A DNA stretch of 64,000 nucleotides from Paenibacillus vini (GCF_018403325.1 NZ_BOSL01000005.1:124001-188000), one strand, 5' to 3'; counted from the first letter of the stretch, positions 1 through 9,706 are shown. Notes: generated from the sequence alone by a model not told the origin. Program-made: numbers and translations.

Positions 1-282
1 ATTAACGGCGGAATCGATATTGATCTGGCGACAGAAGTTGGTTTAGGAGTTGTTTTGTACAATGGAGTGCTTATGCTCTATTCACCTAAAGAAAAGGGCA
101 ACTCGATGGATACAGTATACGAAGTGGTTAAACTGAAAGTGTATTTTCAACTTATTCATCCTGAAAGTATTGACGAAAATCTAAAAGGATCTTTTAAGAA
201 GAATGCTGATTTGATTCAGTCTTTGATGCTCATCGATAGTTGGAAGCACATAGGGATATTAGAGGAGATATTCGGATATTGA
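1..282 (+). CDS. Hypothetical protein, 5' end outside the window
   Basis: The reading frame is open from the first base and ends in TGA at 280-282, so the gene is cut by the window edge; the TTG at 55 is only an internal candidate start. At least 93 residues are visible. The C-terminal half is mixed charged and hydrophobic with no recognised motif, no cysteine pair and no membrane segment. It lies 25 bases upstream of the next gene on the same strand, so the two may be co-transcribed. I do not recognise the family. Confidence 0.6.
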   Translation: MNGGIDIDLATEVGLGVVLYNGVLMLYSPKEKGNSMDTVYEVVKLKVYFQLIHPESIDENLKGSFKKNADLIQSLMLIDSWKHIGILEEIFGY

Positions 283-307
283 TTTTACATCGAGAGGAGA
301 TATAAAG

Positions 308-1543
308 ATGTACTTTACAGAAGAAGAGCGGAAAGCAATTATCGGATCATTATCGAAGAGCCAAAGAAATGCTTTACACGTTTTCTCAAGATTATCAAAA
401 CAATCATATTTCGCCAATGTATTAGCTTCTTATAAAGGAACTGAACGTTTTTTCTTTGATGGCTATGTCGATCACGGGGGAGTTAAAAAGGGGGTTACTT
501 GCCTCTGTGGAAAGTCGTTACGATACGAATTTATACTTAGAGATATAAAGAGCGGGCAAAAAATAAGTTTAGGGAGAACACACTTTCAAAAAGAGTTGGA
601 TATTCCTGATCATATTGCAAGACAGGTACATAAGGGGATTCATCAGATTAACATTGAATTGGATGAGATTTTAGATAAGATTTGGCGGAATGATACCAAG
701 TTGCCACAGTCTATAGTCAAGCATATTAATGAGATCGAGTTATCTGAAGAAATTGAGTGTTTGTTAAATGCCAGTCTCCCGCTGTTAAGAAGGCATATCG
801 ATTATTTGTTTGACGTTTCTAAGAAATATAGACAACAAACTTCGAAAACAGATAAGCAAGAGATTTTAGGCAAAGAATTTCAAGATGTGCACGATGGCAC
901 AATATCTTATGAACAATATATTGATGAACTATATGGTGAGGCTATTGAAGAATATCTATTGAAAGCATACGGTTATAATCGTATCTCAAGTATTATTGAA
1001 TTCTTAGTAAAAACAAAAGGTCTTAAAAACCAAACATTAAATGAACAACATGCACTTTATAGTCACTTTTTTCACTATCTACGTAAAAATCCGAAATTTT
1101 TTGCGCATAAGGATGATAAAACTGCGTTTAAACATATTGTCCATATGGATCAGAAAGAAAGAGTAGAAAGAGAAAGTGCAGAAAAAAGAAAAAGATCAGA
1201 AGAAAATTTTGAAAGAATAAGAGAAGAAAAAAGAAAGCAAGAAAGTGAAAGATTAGAAGCAAGAAAGCAAGCAAGGGAACAAGCAAGGGAACAAGCAAGA
1301 AAACAGGCGTGGGAAAAGATTAAAGCAGATCGGATGCTTAGGGATATGCCGAAAATGATCCTGAAGAATCCTATAAAAAGTGCAGATCAATTGAAGATAG
1401 GAACAATAATCAATCATCGGGATATGGGACGAGGCGAGATTCTATATATCGATGGTGATGTCATCGAAATGCGATTTAGCACTGAAGTGAAAAGTTTCTC
1501 AATTAAGTTATGTTTGGATAGGGGGCTATTAGAGCTGGCGTGA
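308..1543 (+). CDS. Unrecognised protein with charged helix and UvrD-type Tudor-like tail
   Basis: A 411-residue protein starting at ATG 308 behind a GAGGAGA ribosome-binding site. Residues about 60-100 hold a CLCGK motif in a compact region, followed by helical segments. Residues about 280-345 form a long run of Glu, Arg and Lys that should be a coiled coil or single charged helix; the DNA there carries short GCAAGGGAACAA repeats. The last 45 residues (GTIINHRDMGRGEILYIDGD onward) resemble the Tudor-like C-terminal domain of PcrA/UvrD, which in those helicases contacts RNA polymerase. The middle may match a Bacillus domain of unknown function (DUF3895), but I am not sure. Function unknown; the gene opens a defence-type cluster. 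Confidence 0.6.
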   Translation: MYFTEEERKAIIGSLSKSQRNALHVFSRLSKQSYFANVLASYKGTERFFFDGYVDHGGVKKGVTCLCGKSLRYEFILRDIKSGQKISLGRTHFQKELDIPDHIARQVHKGIHQINIELDEILDKIWRNDTKLPQSIVKHINEIELSEEIECLLNASLPLLRRHIDYLFDVSKKYRQQTSKTDKQEILGKEFQDVHDGTISYEQYIDELYGEAIEEYLLKAYGYNRISSIIEFLVKTKGLKNQTLNEQHALYSHFFHYLRKNPKFFAHKDDKTAFKHIVHMDQKERVERESAEKRKRSEENFERIREEKRKQESERLEARKQAREQAREQARKQAWEKIKADRMLRDMPKMILKNPIKSADQLKIGTIINHRDMGRGEILYIDGDVIEMRFSTEVKSFSIKLCLDRGLLELA

Positions 1544-1710
1544 GGGACTTATGGATTGAATGTGGAATGGGAGATTAATGATTTGTAGTAATATCTATTT
1601 AGCGTGGCTAAACATCATACACAGCCAGTGAAATTAAATTGCTAAAACCGTACTGTAAAAATTTATGCTATCATATTCTCAAATAGGGGATTGTAGAAAG
1701 GAAATGAGGT

Positions 1711-2670
1711 ATGCCAATTCCAAAGAATATTCGTAGAGAACATATACTTGAGGCTATCATGTACATTGACGAGCATGGAGTACCACATAAGAGGGAATCA
1801 ACGAAATACGATCTTCTTTATAATAATAAGCGGTATCCTCCGAAGTATGTGATAGCAAGGGCGAACGTTTGTGCAAATGGGGAGGAGCTTTATGAATTCA
1901 GTGGTGGAGATCAGACTAATGATGTACTGAAAAATCTAGGATTTGATGTACGATTCACTTTAGACACGATTCCTGCTTTAGAGCCAAAGGCTAGAGCAAG
2001 GGAATATGAAAGCTATTCGGATATTATTCGTGACCGTATTATTTTTGAGTACCTGTTTCATTCACGTACACATCGATGGCTAGATGAGCAAATAATCGGG
2101 TTGAATGCCGATGAGAGTCGTGGTTATCAGTCTATGGGGATATTGCACTACATCGGGCTTCGGGATAAGCATAAAGGAATTTTTCAAGATATGTCTGTAA
2201 TAATAGCAATTGAGCATTTACGAAATGCAAATAATAAGTTTCCTCTGGTAATTGCTTCACTGGAACGAACATTAGGTGCAAATAATAATTCATTGAATAA
2301 TAATGATGACGTTAAGTCGGCAAAAGTCGAGTACGAAGAAGGGAAGGAACTGCTTCGTTTACATAAAGTTAGAGAGCGTGATCCTCAGCTAATTAAAGAT
2401 GCGAAGAAGCGATTTAAGAAGTTACATGGGGAATTATTCTGCGAAGCATGCGGAATCAATTTCGAGAAGGTTTACGGTGAGCGAGGTAAGGACTTCATTG
2501 AAGGACACCATAAGAAACCAGTATCCGAAATGAAGGACGGGGAAACAACCAAAGTCGAGGATATTAGCATGCTTTGCTCCAACTGTCACCGTATGATTCA
2601 TCGGATCCCGATGATCAGTATTGAGGAACTGAAGAAGAGTATTAAATTGATCTGGGTGGGGAGCCATTGA
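1711..2670 (+). CDS. HNH endonuclease with ScoMcrA-like N-terminal domain
   Basis: A 319-residue protein; ATG 1711 follows AAAGGAAATGAGGT. The C-terminal part (residues about 245-305) is a clear HNH nuclease: CEAC, then IEGHHKKP with the paired histidines, then LCSNCHRMIHR, so both zinc-binding CxxC pairs and the catalytic histidines are present. The N-terminal 90 residues (PPKYVIARAN and EFSGGDQTN) match the head domain common in ScoMcrA-like HNH proteins, which in that family helps read modified DNA. A type IV, modification-dependent restriction role is therefore plausible, and the neighbouring methyltransferase and McrBC genes fit. The specificity cannot be told from sequence alone. Confidence 0.8.
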   Translation: MPIPKNIRREHILEAIMYIDEHGVPHKRESTKYDLLYNNKRYPPKYVIARANVCANGEELYEFSGGDQTNDVLKNLGFDVRFTLDTIPALEPKARAREYESYSDIIRDRIIFEYLFHSRTHRWLDEQIIGLNADESRGYQSMGILHYIGLRDKHKGIFQDMSVIIAIEHLRNANNKFPLVIASLERTLGANNNSLNNNDDVKSAKVEYEEGKELLRLHKVRERDPQLIKDAKKRFKKLHGELFCEACGINFEKVYGERGKDFIEGHHKKPVSEMKDGETTKVEDISMLCSNCHRMIHRIPMISIEELKKSIKLIWVGSH

Positions 2671-2698
2671 TAGGAATCATACTCACGGAGGAACACTA

Positions 2699-2764
2699 AT
2701 GAAAGAGAAGCTCCGTGTTTCACGACTTGAGCAGGAAAAGATAACTCAAGCAAGGCATTTTTAA
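2699..2764 (+). CDS. Possible 21-residue peptide or gene remnant
   Basis: ATG 2699 is preceded by a strong CGGAGGAACACTA ribosome-binding site and encodes 21 charged residues (MKEKLRVSRLEQEKITQARH) before TAA. The site spacing is good, but so short a product could be the truncated start of a lost gene; the 130 bases after the stop have no long frame. Low certainty. Confidence 0.25.
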   Translation: MKEKLRVSRLEQEKITQARHF

Positions 2765-2980
2765 CTCGAATATAATGGTCGATCCATAGAAATAGCATTG
2801 GGATATGTATTTACAAAAGATGAAGTGAGGGCATCGTATCTAATTGGTCCAAATGGTAAGGAAAGCAAATAGGGAAAATCCCTCCTTTCTTGAATCGATT
2901 GAGAAATACATGAGATAAAAAGTTCCAGGCAACCGTAAGGATTTCATTTGTAGAATATACTTTTCTGTATAAAAAAATTC

Positions 2981-3009
2981 TTGTCAAAACATGCCTATTG
3001 CAGTATGTT
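2981..3009 (+). promoter_or_regulatory. Sigma-A-like promoter
   Basis: TTGTCA (2981-2986), a 17-bp spacer, then TATGTT (3004-3009). Transcription starting near 3016 would pass straight into the hairpin at 3045-3083 before reaching the zinc-ribbon gene, suggesting an attenuated unit. Confidence 0.5.
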
Positions 3010-3044
3010 ATGAGTAATTATATTTTGATTGGATTTGCGGAAGC

Positions 3045-3083
3045 ACCGCAGACTAACCCATCGGGTAGAGTCTGCGGTTTTTT
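3045..3083 (+). terminator. Intrinsic terminator in a leader, possible attenuator
   Basis: A perfect 10-bp stem, ACCGCAGACT with AGTCTGCGGT, followed by TTTTTT. It sits between a promoter-like sequence and the start of the next gene, not at a gene end, so it probably acts as an attenuator or ends a short RNA of about 65 nt. Confidence 0.65.
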
Positions 3084-3114
3084 GCATTCTAAAACTAATT
3101 GGAGGATTGAGAAG

Positions 3115-3381
3115 ATGAAATGTTGTACTTTTTGTTCCAAAAATGCTGAGATGCTATTTATTCATCCCGTTCATGAAATCGGTAGGCTTTGTGCCAGATG
3201 CTACTTGCAATTACAAGGATCGTGTGGTACTTGTGGCGGAAGCTTTTTACTGACAGAGATCAAAGAAAATGTGAGTTATCAAGTCAGAGCAAAGTTTATT
3301 GGGATGGGGGAAAAGAATTACGTTGTCTGCTTCGATTGCTTTGATGCGATCCAACATGAATTTTCACAAAAGTTTGAATAA
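3115..3381 (+). CDS. Small multi-CxxC zinc-ribbon protein
   Basis: ATG 3115 follows TTGGAGGATTGAGAAG at a good distance and gives 88 residues; the same frame runs upstream to 2998 but through the leader hairpin, so the internal ATG is preferred. Cysteine pairs CTFC, CARC, CGTC and CFDC indicate two zinc sites. No catalytic motif is visible. It could be a small nucleic-acid-binding or adaptor protein of the mobile region. Expression is probably gated by the hairpin just upstream. Confidence 0.6.
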   Translation: MKCCTFCSKNAEMLFIHPVHEIGRLCARCYLQLQGSCGTCGGSFLLTEIKENVSYQVRAKFIGMGEKNYVVCFDCFDAIQHEFSQKFE

Positions 3382-3506
3382 CCGTAAGGAAAAAGCAGAA
3401 TGGTGTTTTGCTTGGAGTAATTTGGACGAGGTTGGTTGGTAAATGATAAAATGGAGTGGGGTTTTGATTTATTCCTTGACTACTCTATAGCATAGGAGAT
3501 TTCAGA

Positions 3507-6506
3507 GTGCAAAATTGGATTTCAAACATTAGTATGTACTTTAAAAAAAGGAAGGCTAGAACCGTAGTGAAAAAGGTTGACTCCTTTTTGATACAAATGC
3601 AAGTTAAATACAAGAATTCAGCACTTGAATCAAATAAAGCAATGAATCAACCTCACTACACTCCAAATTCATATTTTCAAAAAAGAATTGAAAGACTTGA
3701 TGTGGATCGAATTTACTTAGAAGATGGCAATCCAATTCGAATATCTTCTGATTTCGAGCTACGCTATGTGCGTCTTATGCCCGTTATTTTTTCTTTGTCA
3801 GAATACGATGAGTTACTTGGAAGGTATATATCGATTCAAACTGAGTTCAATGCTCAATACGCAACGACTCAGGCTTATGCTTCGGAAATGAGGACTCTGG
3901 TACAACGAAACAATGAATTATTGCAACGGTTCTTTTCAGAGTTAGCAGAGTTACAACAGGATTACATATCGGACTCCTCTAAAAAAACATTTATGACTCG
4001 CTACAGAGAGCCTTTTTTGTTTTATCAAAATGCAGTTCAAGGTGAAATAGAGGACCCGTTGGCTATTGAGTATCTCTCTGTCGTTAGAGACATCGATAAA
4101 AACGTTGTGAATTGGAATCAAGAGTATATTCAGCGGGAACTTGTAAGGAACAAAGAATTCTTCGATAACATTGATGGCAAATCACTTGATGAGCAACAAC
4201 GGATTGCTGTACTAATAGATGAAGACAATAATTTAGTTCTTGCTGGTGCAGGAAGTGGAAAGACACTGACTATATCAGGGAAAGTGAAGTTTTTAACAGA
4301 AAAGAAAGGTGTTTCGCCTGATGATATATTGTTGATCTCCTTTACCAATAAAGCGGCGGAAGAAATGCATGATAGGATAGCCAAAAGACTTCATGTGAAT
4401 GTTGACGTGAAAACTTTTCACATGCTTGGAATGGGGATCATAGCTCGGAATTCAGAAAAGAAGCCCGATATATTAAGCGATATGAAGCCAATCATACAGG
4501 AATATTTCAGATCGGTGATTTACTCAAGTTCGAAAGAACTTGAAAAGATCGTAACTTTTTTTGGGGTATATTTGAATATTCCAAAAGATCTTGAACAGTT
4601 TGATAGCCTAGGTGAATATCATGAAAACCAAAAAAGTCTCGATTTTGAAACGTTGAAGGGAAAGCTTCAAAAAGTTACAAAAAATTTGCAAACTTTAAAA
4701 GGCGAGACAATGAAAAGCCTGGAAGAAACACTTATTGCCAACTTTCTCTTTCTCAATGGGATAGAGTACATCTATGAAAAAGACTACGAGTATCCCACAG
4801 CTTCTAAATTGTATCGACAATATAAACCAGATTTCTTCTTACCTGATTACGAAATATATATTGAACATTTTGGAATCACAGAAGACTATCGCACCCCTTG
4901 GCTAAGCAGTATTGAAGAAGAAAAGTATATACAAGGAATTCATTGGAAACGGGCATTACATAAAGAGAAGAATACGGTACTGGTGGAATCATTCTCATAT
5001 TTCAATAAGAATGGTGTTCTATTTTCGAAGTTAGAGGAGAACTTACGTAATAAAGGAGTTCAATTCAAAAAAATCGATGTGAGAGCTGTTTATGAAGCCA
5101 TATGCATCAGAGAAAAAGATTACTACTTTGAGGAGTTCATAAAGCTTGTAGGTAGCTTTATAAATCTTTTTAAATCGAATGGGTATAGACAAGAGCACTT
5201 TACTCAGCTTATTGAAGAGAATCGACAAATGAATAGCCAAAATACTTTTATGAGGAACCGTAACGAAATTTTCTTGTCACTGGTGCAACCGATATATGAG
5301 TATTATCAAAACCGTCTAAAGGATCAAAATCAAATTGATTTTAATGATATGATAAACGTAGCAACTGATAATGTAAAAAGCAATTTTACAACATTCCAGT
5401 ACAAATACATCATAATTGACGAGTACCAAGATATTTCACAAAGTAGATTTCAGCTTATCAAAGCAATCAAAGATAAGACAAATGCGAAGGTAGTCTGTGT
5501 TGGAGACGATTGGCAATCGATCTATCGTTTCGCAGGCAGTGATGTACAGCTCTTCACAAAGTTTGGTGAATATTTTGGAATTTACGAATTGCTAAGGATC
5601 GAGAAAACGTACCGAAATTCTCAACAGTTAATTAATGTTGCTGGAAAGTTTGTTATGAAGAACACGAATCAATTGAAGAAAAATCTAGTGTCTAACAAAA
5701 ACAATCTTCAACCAATTCGTATAATTGGATACAGCCAAAATATGTACGAAGTATTAGCGGCAACAATTGATGAAATTGTCGAGAAGTATGGGGCTAAACA
5801 GAGCATTATGCTATTAGGAAGGAATAACTTTGACATCAACTTTTTGAAGGAACAGAAAGAGTTCAAAGTAGTTGAAGGTAAGAAACTGATTAAAGTGGAG
5901 TATATGAAACATAAGTCATTAGACATTAGCTTTATGTCCACGCATAAATCGAAGGGGCTGGAAGCTGATCACGTCATTTTGATTAATGCTAAAAATAGCC
6001 TGCTAGGTTTTCCGAATCGAATTGCTGATGACCCTGTGCTATCTTGGGTTCTAACTGATCAAGACTCATTCGATTTTGCGGAAGAACGACGGCTATTCTA
6101 CGTTGCATTAACACGTACACAAAACAACCTTTATATTCTTGCTCCAGAAAGAGATGCATCAGTGTTTGTAAGAGAATTGATAAACGAGCATCATATAGCT
6201 TTTGAAACAACTTTCTTACAGAATTCCGTCTTACATAATCCCAAATGCCTCAAATGTAAAACTGGCTTATTGGTCGAACGCAAGGGTCAGCAACAGAAAA
6301 GTTTCTTGGGATGTAGTAACTATCCGCAATGTGATAAGACATACAGCGATGTTCGCCTGCTTGATAACCAAATTATCTGTAGCCGATGTAATGGGTATAT
6401 GGTAATGCGAGTGAACAATGGTGAAGAGTTTTACGGATGCTCAAACTACCCAAATTGTAATAACACGATTAACATTGGAAACAAACCCTCAAGGATAAGA
6501 CGATGA
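3507..6506 (+). CDS. UvrD/helicase IV-like SF1 helicase with inserted PD-(D/E)XK motif and zinc ribbons
   Basis: A 999-residue protein from GTG 3507, with AGGAGA eight bases upstream. Helicase motifs in order: LAGAGSGKT (Walker A, about residue 245), DEYQDIS (about 638), GDDWQSIYRFAGSD, THKSKGLEADHVI and RRLFYVALTRTQ. Between motif Ia and the Walker B site an insertion at about residues 415-510 contains YKPDFFLPDYEIYIEHFG, which looks like a PD-(D/E)XK nuclease core and occurs in some helicase-IV relatives. Residues about 911-985 form two topoisomerase-type C4 zinc ribbons. It probably unwinds and may also cut DNA. The position between an HNH nuclease and a restriction-modification set suggests a defence role; housekeeping repair is the alternative. 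Confidence 0.85.
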   Translation: MQNWISNISMYFKKRKARTVVKKVDSFLIQMQVKYKNSALESNKAMNQPHYTPNSYFQKRIERLDVDRIYLEDGNPIRISSDFELRYVRLMPVIFSLSEYDELLGRYISIQTEFNAQYATTQAYASEMRTLVQRNNELLQRFFSELAELQQDYISDSSKKTFMTRYREPFLFYQNAVQGEIEDPLAIEYLSVVRDIDKNVVNWNQEYIQRELVRNKEFFDNIDGKSLDEQQRIAVLIDEDNNLVLAGAGSGKTLTISGKVKFLTEKKGVSPDDILLISFTNKAAEEMHDRIAKRLHVNVDVKTFHMLGMGIIARNSEKKPDILSDMKPIIQEYFRSVIYSSSKELEKIVTFFGVYLNIPKDLEQFDSLGEYHENQKSLDFETLKGKLQKVTKNLQTLKGETMKSLEETLIANFLFLNGIEYIYEKDYEYPTASKLYRQYKPDFFLPDYEIYIEHFGITEDYRTPWLSSIEEEKYIQGIHWKRALHKEKNTVLVESFSYFNKNGVLFSKLEENLRNKGVQFKKIDVRAVYEAICIREKDYYFEEFIKLVGSFINLFKSNGYRQEHFTQLIEENRQMNSQNTFMRNRNEIFLSLVQPIYEYYQNRLKDQNQIDFNDMINVATDNVKSNFTTFQYKYIIIDEYQDISQSRFQLIKAIKDKTNAKVVCVGDDWQSIYRFAGSDVQLFTKFGEYFGIYELLRIEKTYRNSQQLINVAGKFVMKNTNQLKKNLVSNKNNLQPIRIIGYSQNMYEVLAATIDEIVEKYGAKQSIMLLGRNNFDINFLKEQKEFKVVEGKKLIKVEYMKHKSLDISFMSTHKSKGLEADHVILINAKNSLLGFPNRIADDPVLSWVLTDQDSFDFAEERRLFYVALTRTQNNLYILAPERDASVFVRELINEHHIAFETTFLQNSVLHNPKCLKCKTGLLVERKGQQQKSFLGCSNYPQCDKTYSDVRLLDNQIICSRCNGYMVMRVNNGEEFYGCSNYPNCNNTINIGNKPSRIRR

Positions 6507-6690
6507 ACGTGGGATTCCAAATAAGTATACTCTGATTTTTGTCTTAATTGACTAGAGTATGTTAAGTGGAAAATTTATTTATTGGTGTGAGGAGCATTTT
6601 ATAAGTAACACATTTTGCTCTGTAAAAATGGCTTACTAAAAGTTATAATAAAGATACAGTAGAGCGTTTGGCTTGCTAGGAGGGTAATTA

Positions 6691-7869
6691 ATGAAAGATA
6701 AATTTAATAAGCCAACAGTCCTAAGTATGTTCTGTGGATGTGGAGGACTAGATTTAGGGTTTCATCAGAGTGGATACGATGTCCTTTGGGCTAACGACAT
6801 AAACGAAGATGCATGTTTAACATATGAACATAATCTTGGGAACGTAGTAAGAGGAAATATTGAGGATTTGGAAATTCCTAAAATAGAAGATTTGGATGTG
6901 CTTTTGTCGGGCTTCCCTTGTCAATCGTTCAGCAATGCTGGTAATAGAAAGGGAATTCAAGAGAAGAGGGGTAATCTTTACAAGTTTACGTTAAAGTTTA
7001 TCGAAGAACTTCAGCCCAAAGTAGTAATGATGGAAAATGTAAGAGGACTACTTTCTACTAAAACAGAAAATGGATTTCTTTTACCTGAGATACTAGAGAG
7101 TCTATCTAATATGAACTACGAAGTGCATTTCAAACTAGTAAATGCATCACATTATGGTGTACCTCAAAATAGGTTAAGGGTTATTGTGATTGCATTGAAA
7201 AAGGACATTGGCTTAGGGAAATTCCACTTCCCTAGCCCTATCACGGACGTAGATTTATCATTAAAGAATACTATTTTTGATATTCCAGAAGATACTCCTA
7301 ATCAGGATGAGATGATAAAACTCAACCCTCAAGCGATTTACCTTGGTTCTTTTGTTCCAGAGGGAGGTTCTTGGAAGGATATTCCTACAGATGTTTTACC
7401 TGAGAGGCTAAAGAAGATTAGAGACAATATGGAGAAATATAGATGGCCAAACTTCTACCGAAGGTTCCATAGAGATGAAATAGCTGGGACGATTACAGCG
7501 GCTTTTAAACCTGAAAATGCAGGCGTTTGGCATCCTACTGAAGATAGAGTGTTTACAACACGTGAAATTGCTAGAATCCAAGCTTTTCCTGACAGTTTTG
7601 TCTTCAAGGGCCGAACTGTGAAGGCCAACTATGAAATGATAGGTAATGCTGTACCTCCTAAGCTTTCTTATGCATTTGCAAATTGCTTGAAAGAAGTTAT
7701 TGAGGGGAAGGATATTCCAAAAAGAGAGAACATTAGGTATTTCTCGAAAATAAATTTTGGGTCAGTGCCAGTACGAGTTGGAGATGCAGAAGTAGTTTTT
7801 GATTTTTTGGAAAAAGAAGAACAAGTTGAACAAGTTGAACAAGTCGAGTTATTAATCAGTAATAGGTAA
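6691..7869 (+). CDS. dcm: DNA (cytosine-5) methyltransferase
   Basis: A 392-residue m5C methyltransferase; ATG 6691 follows AGGAGGG. Motif I is SMFCGCGGLDLGF, the catalytic cysteine is C77 in GFPCQSFSNAG, motif VI is ENVRG, motif VIII QNRLRV and motif X GNAVPP, so all key motifs are intact. The recognition region between motifs VIII and X is of ordinary length. The C-terminus carries a three-times repeated EQV. It is followed by an intrinsic terminator and then by mcrB- and mcrC-like genes, as in LlaJI/BsuMI-type systems where the methyltransferase protects the host from an McrBC-like nuclease. The target sequence is unknown. Confidence 0.93.
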   Translation: MKDKFNKPTVLSMFCGCGGLDLGFHQSGYDVLWANDINEDACLTYEHNLGNVVRGNIEDLEIPKIEDLDVLLSGFPCQSFSNAGNRKGIQEKRGNLYKFTLKFIEELQPKVVMMENVRGLLSTKTENGFLLPEILESLSNMNYEVHFKLVNASHYGVPQNRLRVIVIALKKDIGLGKFHFPSPITDVDLSLKNTIFDIPEDTPNQDEMIKLNPQAIYLGSFVPEGGSWKDIPTDVLPERLKKIRDNMEKYRWPNFYRRFHRDEIAGTITAAFKPENAGVWHPTEDRVFTTREIARIQAFPDSFVFKGRTVKANYEMIGNAVPPKLSYAFANCLKEVIEGKDIPKRENIRYFSKINFGSVPVRVGDAEVVFDFLEKEEQVEQVEQVELLISNR

Positions 7870-7880
7870 GTAATACATTA

Positions 7881-7906
7881 GGGAACCATTAAGGTTCCCT
7901 TTTTTA
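7881..7906 (+). terminator. Intrinsic terminator between methyltransferase and restriction genes
   Basis: GGGAACC, a six-base loop, GGTTCCC, then TTTTTT. It lies in the 64-bp gap between the methyltransferase stop and the McrB start, so restriction genes would be reached only by read-through or by a separate start, a layout that lets methylation come first. Confidence 0.75.
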
Positions 7907-7933
7907 AAAATAATTCCTAGGGGAAATGAAACG

Positions 7934-9706
7934 GTGTACTTTTCATTTGATGTGTTTAGGTATAATTTTGAGAAACTAAGGACTGTGAACGGAGATGGCA
8001 AAAAAGGTGGAGAGCAAACATCGGGCTTAGCTGTTTTTTTCGCTGTAGATATGGTTCAAAGACAATTTGCGACCCCTAGGTTGGACCTTAATCCAGATAA
8101 CAGGCCCCATAGAGAAGGTGTTACTTCGAAGTTTATTGAGTTACTGTGCGTAGGTACTACTGTTGATAATATGGAGCTTCAAGTTAACAACCTTGGTCAA
8201 GTGAATATTGGGGTGAAAAAGCTTGCCAACAGATTGAGTTCAAACTTTTTAACTACAAGACTTAAAGCAGGTTCAACCGCAACAGGTACGATTGGTTATC
8301 CAGGTAGACCTGCCCCATTATTAACAGTTGGACACGAGGTCGCACCTGGTAATGAGTGGGGTACGGAAAAAAGTGAAGACTGGCAATCAAATTTTATGCT
8401 TTTTTTGAGTGGAAGGAATTGTGAAGAGGATACTTTTCCACTAGTTGTATATTTATTGCGAAATTTTAACTTCGAGAATGTTGTAGGGACTGGGGCGGTA
8501 GAACCCAACGAAAAATTGGTTTCGGCTTTGCGAACACGTTTTACAGATGAGGTAGCAGAATATTTAATTGAAAACTCCACAATACCTGACGAGTGGGATT
8601 CAGCAGGCTTTTTTAGTGATATTCCAATCAATGTATCTCAGTATGAGGAGCTTGTGAATGTCCATGATGAAGACGAGAAAGTGATGACTATTCCGTTTGA
8701 AGAAACAGAAGTAGATGAAACGGTCACTAAAAACTTAATTTTATATGGTCCTCCAGGCACGGGAAAAACATATCGAACTGCCGAAATAACTCTAAGAGCA
8801 TGTGGATTTTGGCGAGATGAATTAGTGGAAGATAGAAGAGAAGTTATGGACATCTTTCGGTACTTGCAAGAAAATGGACGAGTAGAGTTTGTCACATTTC
8901 ATCAATCTTTTTCGTATGAAGAGTTTGTCGAGGGTATGAGTGCGAGAGTAATGGATGGAAATATAGAATATTATATAAAGAATGGAATTTTCAAGAAAGT
9001 ATGTAACAAAGCTTTTGATGACGAACAGGGAAAAAATTACGTTTTGATTATTGATGAGATCAATCGTGCAAATATTTCCAAGGTCTTCGGTGAATTAATA
9101 ACACTTATAGAGTATGATAAACGAGCAGGGGAGGAGAATGAAGTTGAAGTGACGTTGCCCTACTCACAAGAGCTTTTTTCGGTTCCTAACAATGTTTATA
9201 TCATCGGTACAATGAATACCGCAGACCGTTCTATAGCCTTAATGGATATGGCATTAAGAAGAAGGTTTGAGTTTGAAGAGTTGATGCCACAGCCAGAACT
9301 ATTAAGACGCATTACATTCGGTGAAGATGAAATTGATTTAAGAATATTACTTGAAACAATTAATAAAAGGATCACTCTTTTATTAGATAGAAATCATACT
9401 ATCGGTCATGCTCTTTTTATGCATGTCTCAACACTTGGGGATTTGATTTCCGTCATAAAAGGTAAGATTATATCAACACTACAAGAGTACTTTTATGGCC
9501 AATGGGATAAAGTAGGGATTGTTTTAGGCGATCATAGAAAAAGCCCTGAATTAAGGTTGATTGTTGAAGACGAATCGTTTGATATTGAGGAGCTACTTGG
9601 AAAAAATGATTATAATGATCAACTTGAACAGGTTTACATAGTAAATCCTCTGTTTGGAACTGATGATCAACAGGATTTTGCAATTATCAAGAGTATATAC
9701 AGTTAG
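7934..9706 (+). CDS. mcrB: McrB-like AAA+ GTPase restriction subunit
   Basis: A 590-residue protein from GTG 7934 (site AGGGGAAATG). Residues about 1-235 form an N-terminal domain without the usual EcoKMcrB DNA-binding signature, likely the target-reading part. The AAA+ GTPase core has LYGPPGTGKTYRT (Walker A, about 272), VTFHQSFSYEEF, LIIDEINRANISKVFGEL (Walker B, about 370), GTMNTADRS (about 424) and RRRFEFEEL; the NTAD signature is typical of McrB. It would assemble with the downstream McrC to translocate and cut DNA. With the adjacent methyltransferase this resembles the R1 subunit of LlaJI-type systems. Confidence 0.9.
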   Translation: MYFSFDVFRYNFEKLRTVNGDGKKGGEQTSGLAVFFAVDMVQRQFATPRLDLNPDNRPHREGVTSKFIELLCVGTTVDNMELQVNNLGQVNIGVKKLANRLSSNFLTTRLKAGSTATGTIGYPGRPAPLLTVGHEVAPGNEWGTEKSEDWQSNFMLFLSGRNCEEDTFPLVVYLLRNFNFENVVGTGAVEPNEKLVSALRTRFTDEVAEYLIENSTIPDEWDSAGFFSDIPINVSQYEELVNVHDEDEKVMTIPFEETEVDETVTKNLILYGPPGTGKTYRTAEITLRACGFWRDELVEDRREVMDIFRYLQENGRVEFVTFHQSFSYEEFVEGMSARVMDGNIEYYIKNGIFKKVCNKAFDDEQGKNYVLIIDEINRANISKVFGELITLIEYDKRAGEENEVEVTLPYSQELFSVPNNVYIIGTMNTADRSIALMDMALRRRFEFEELMPQPELLRRITFGEDEIDLRILLETINKRITLLLDRNHTIGHALFMHVSTLGDLISVIKGKIISTLQEYFYGQWDKVGIVLGDHRKSPELRLIVEDESFDIEELLGKNDYNDQLEQVYIVNPLFGTDDQQDFAIIKSIYS

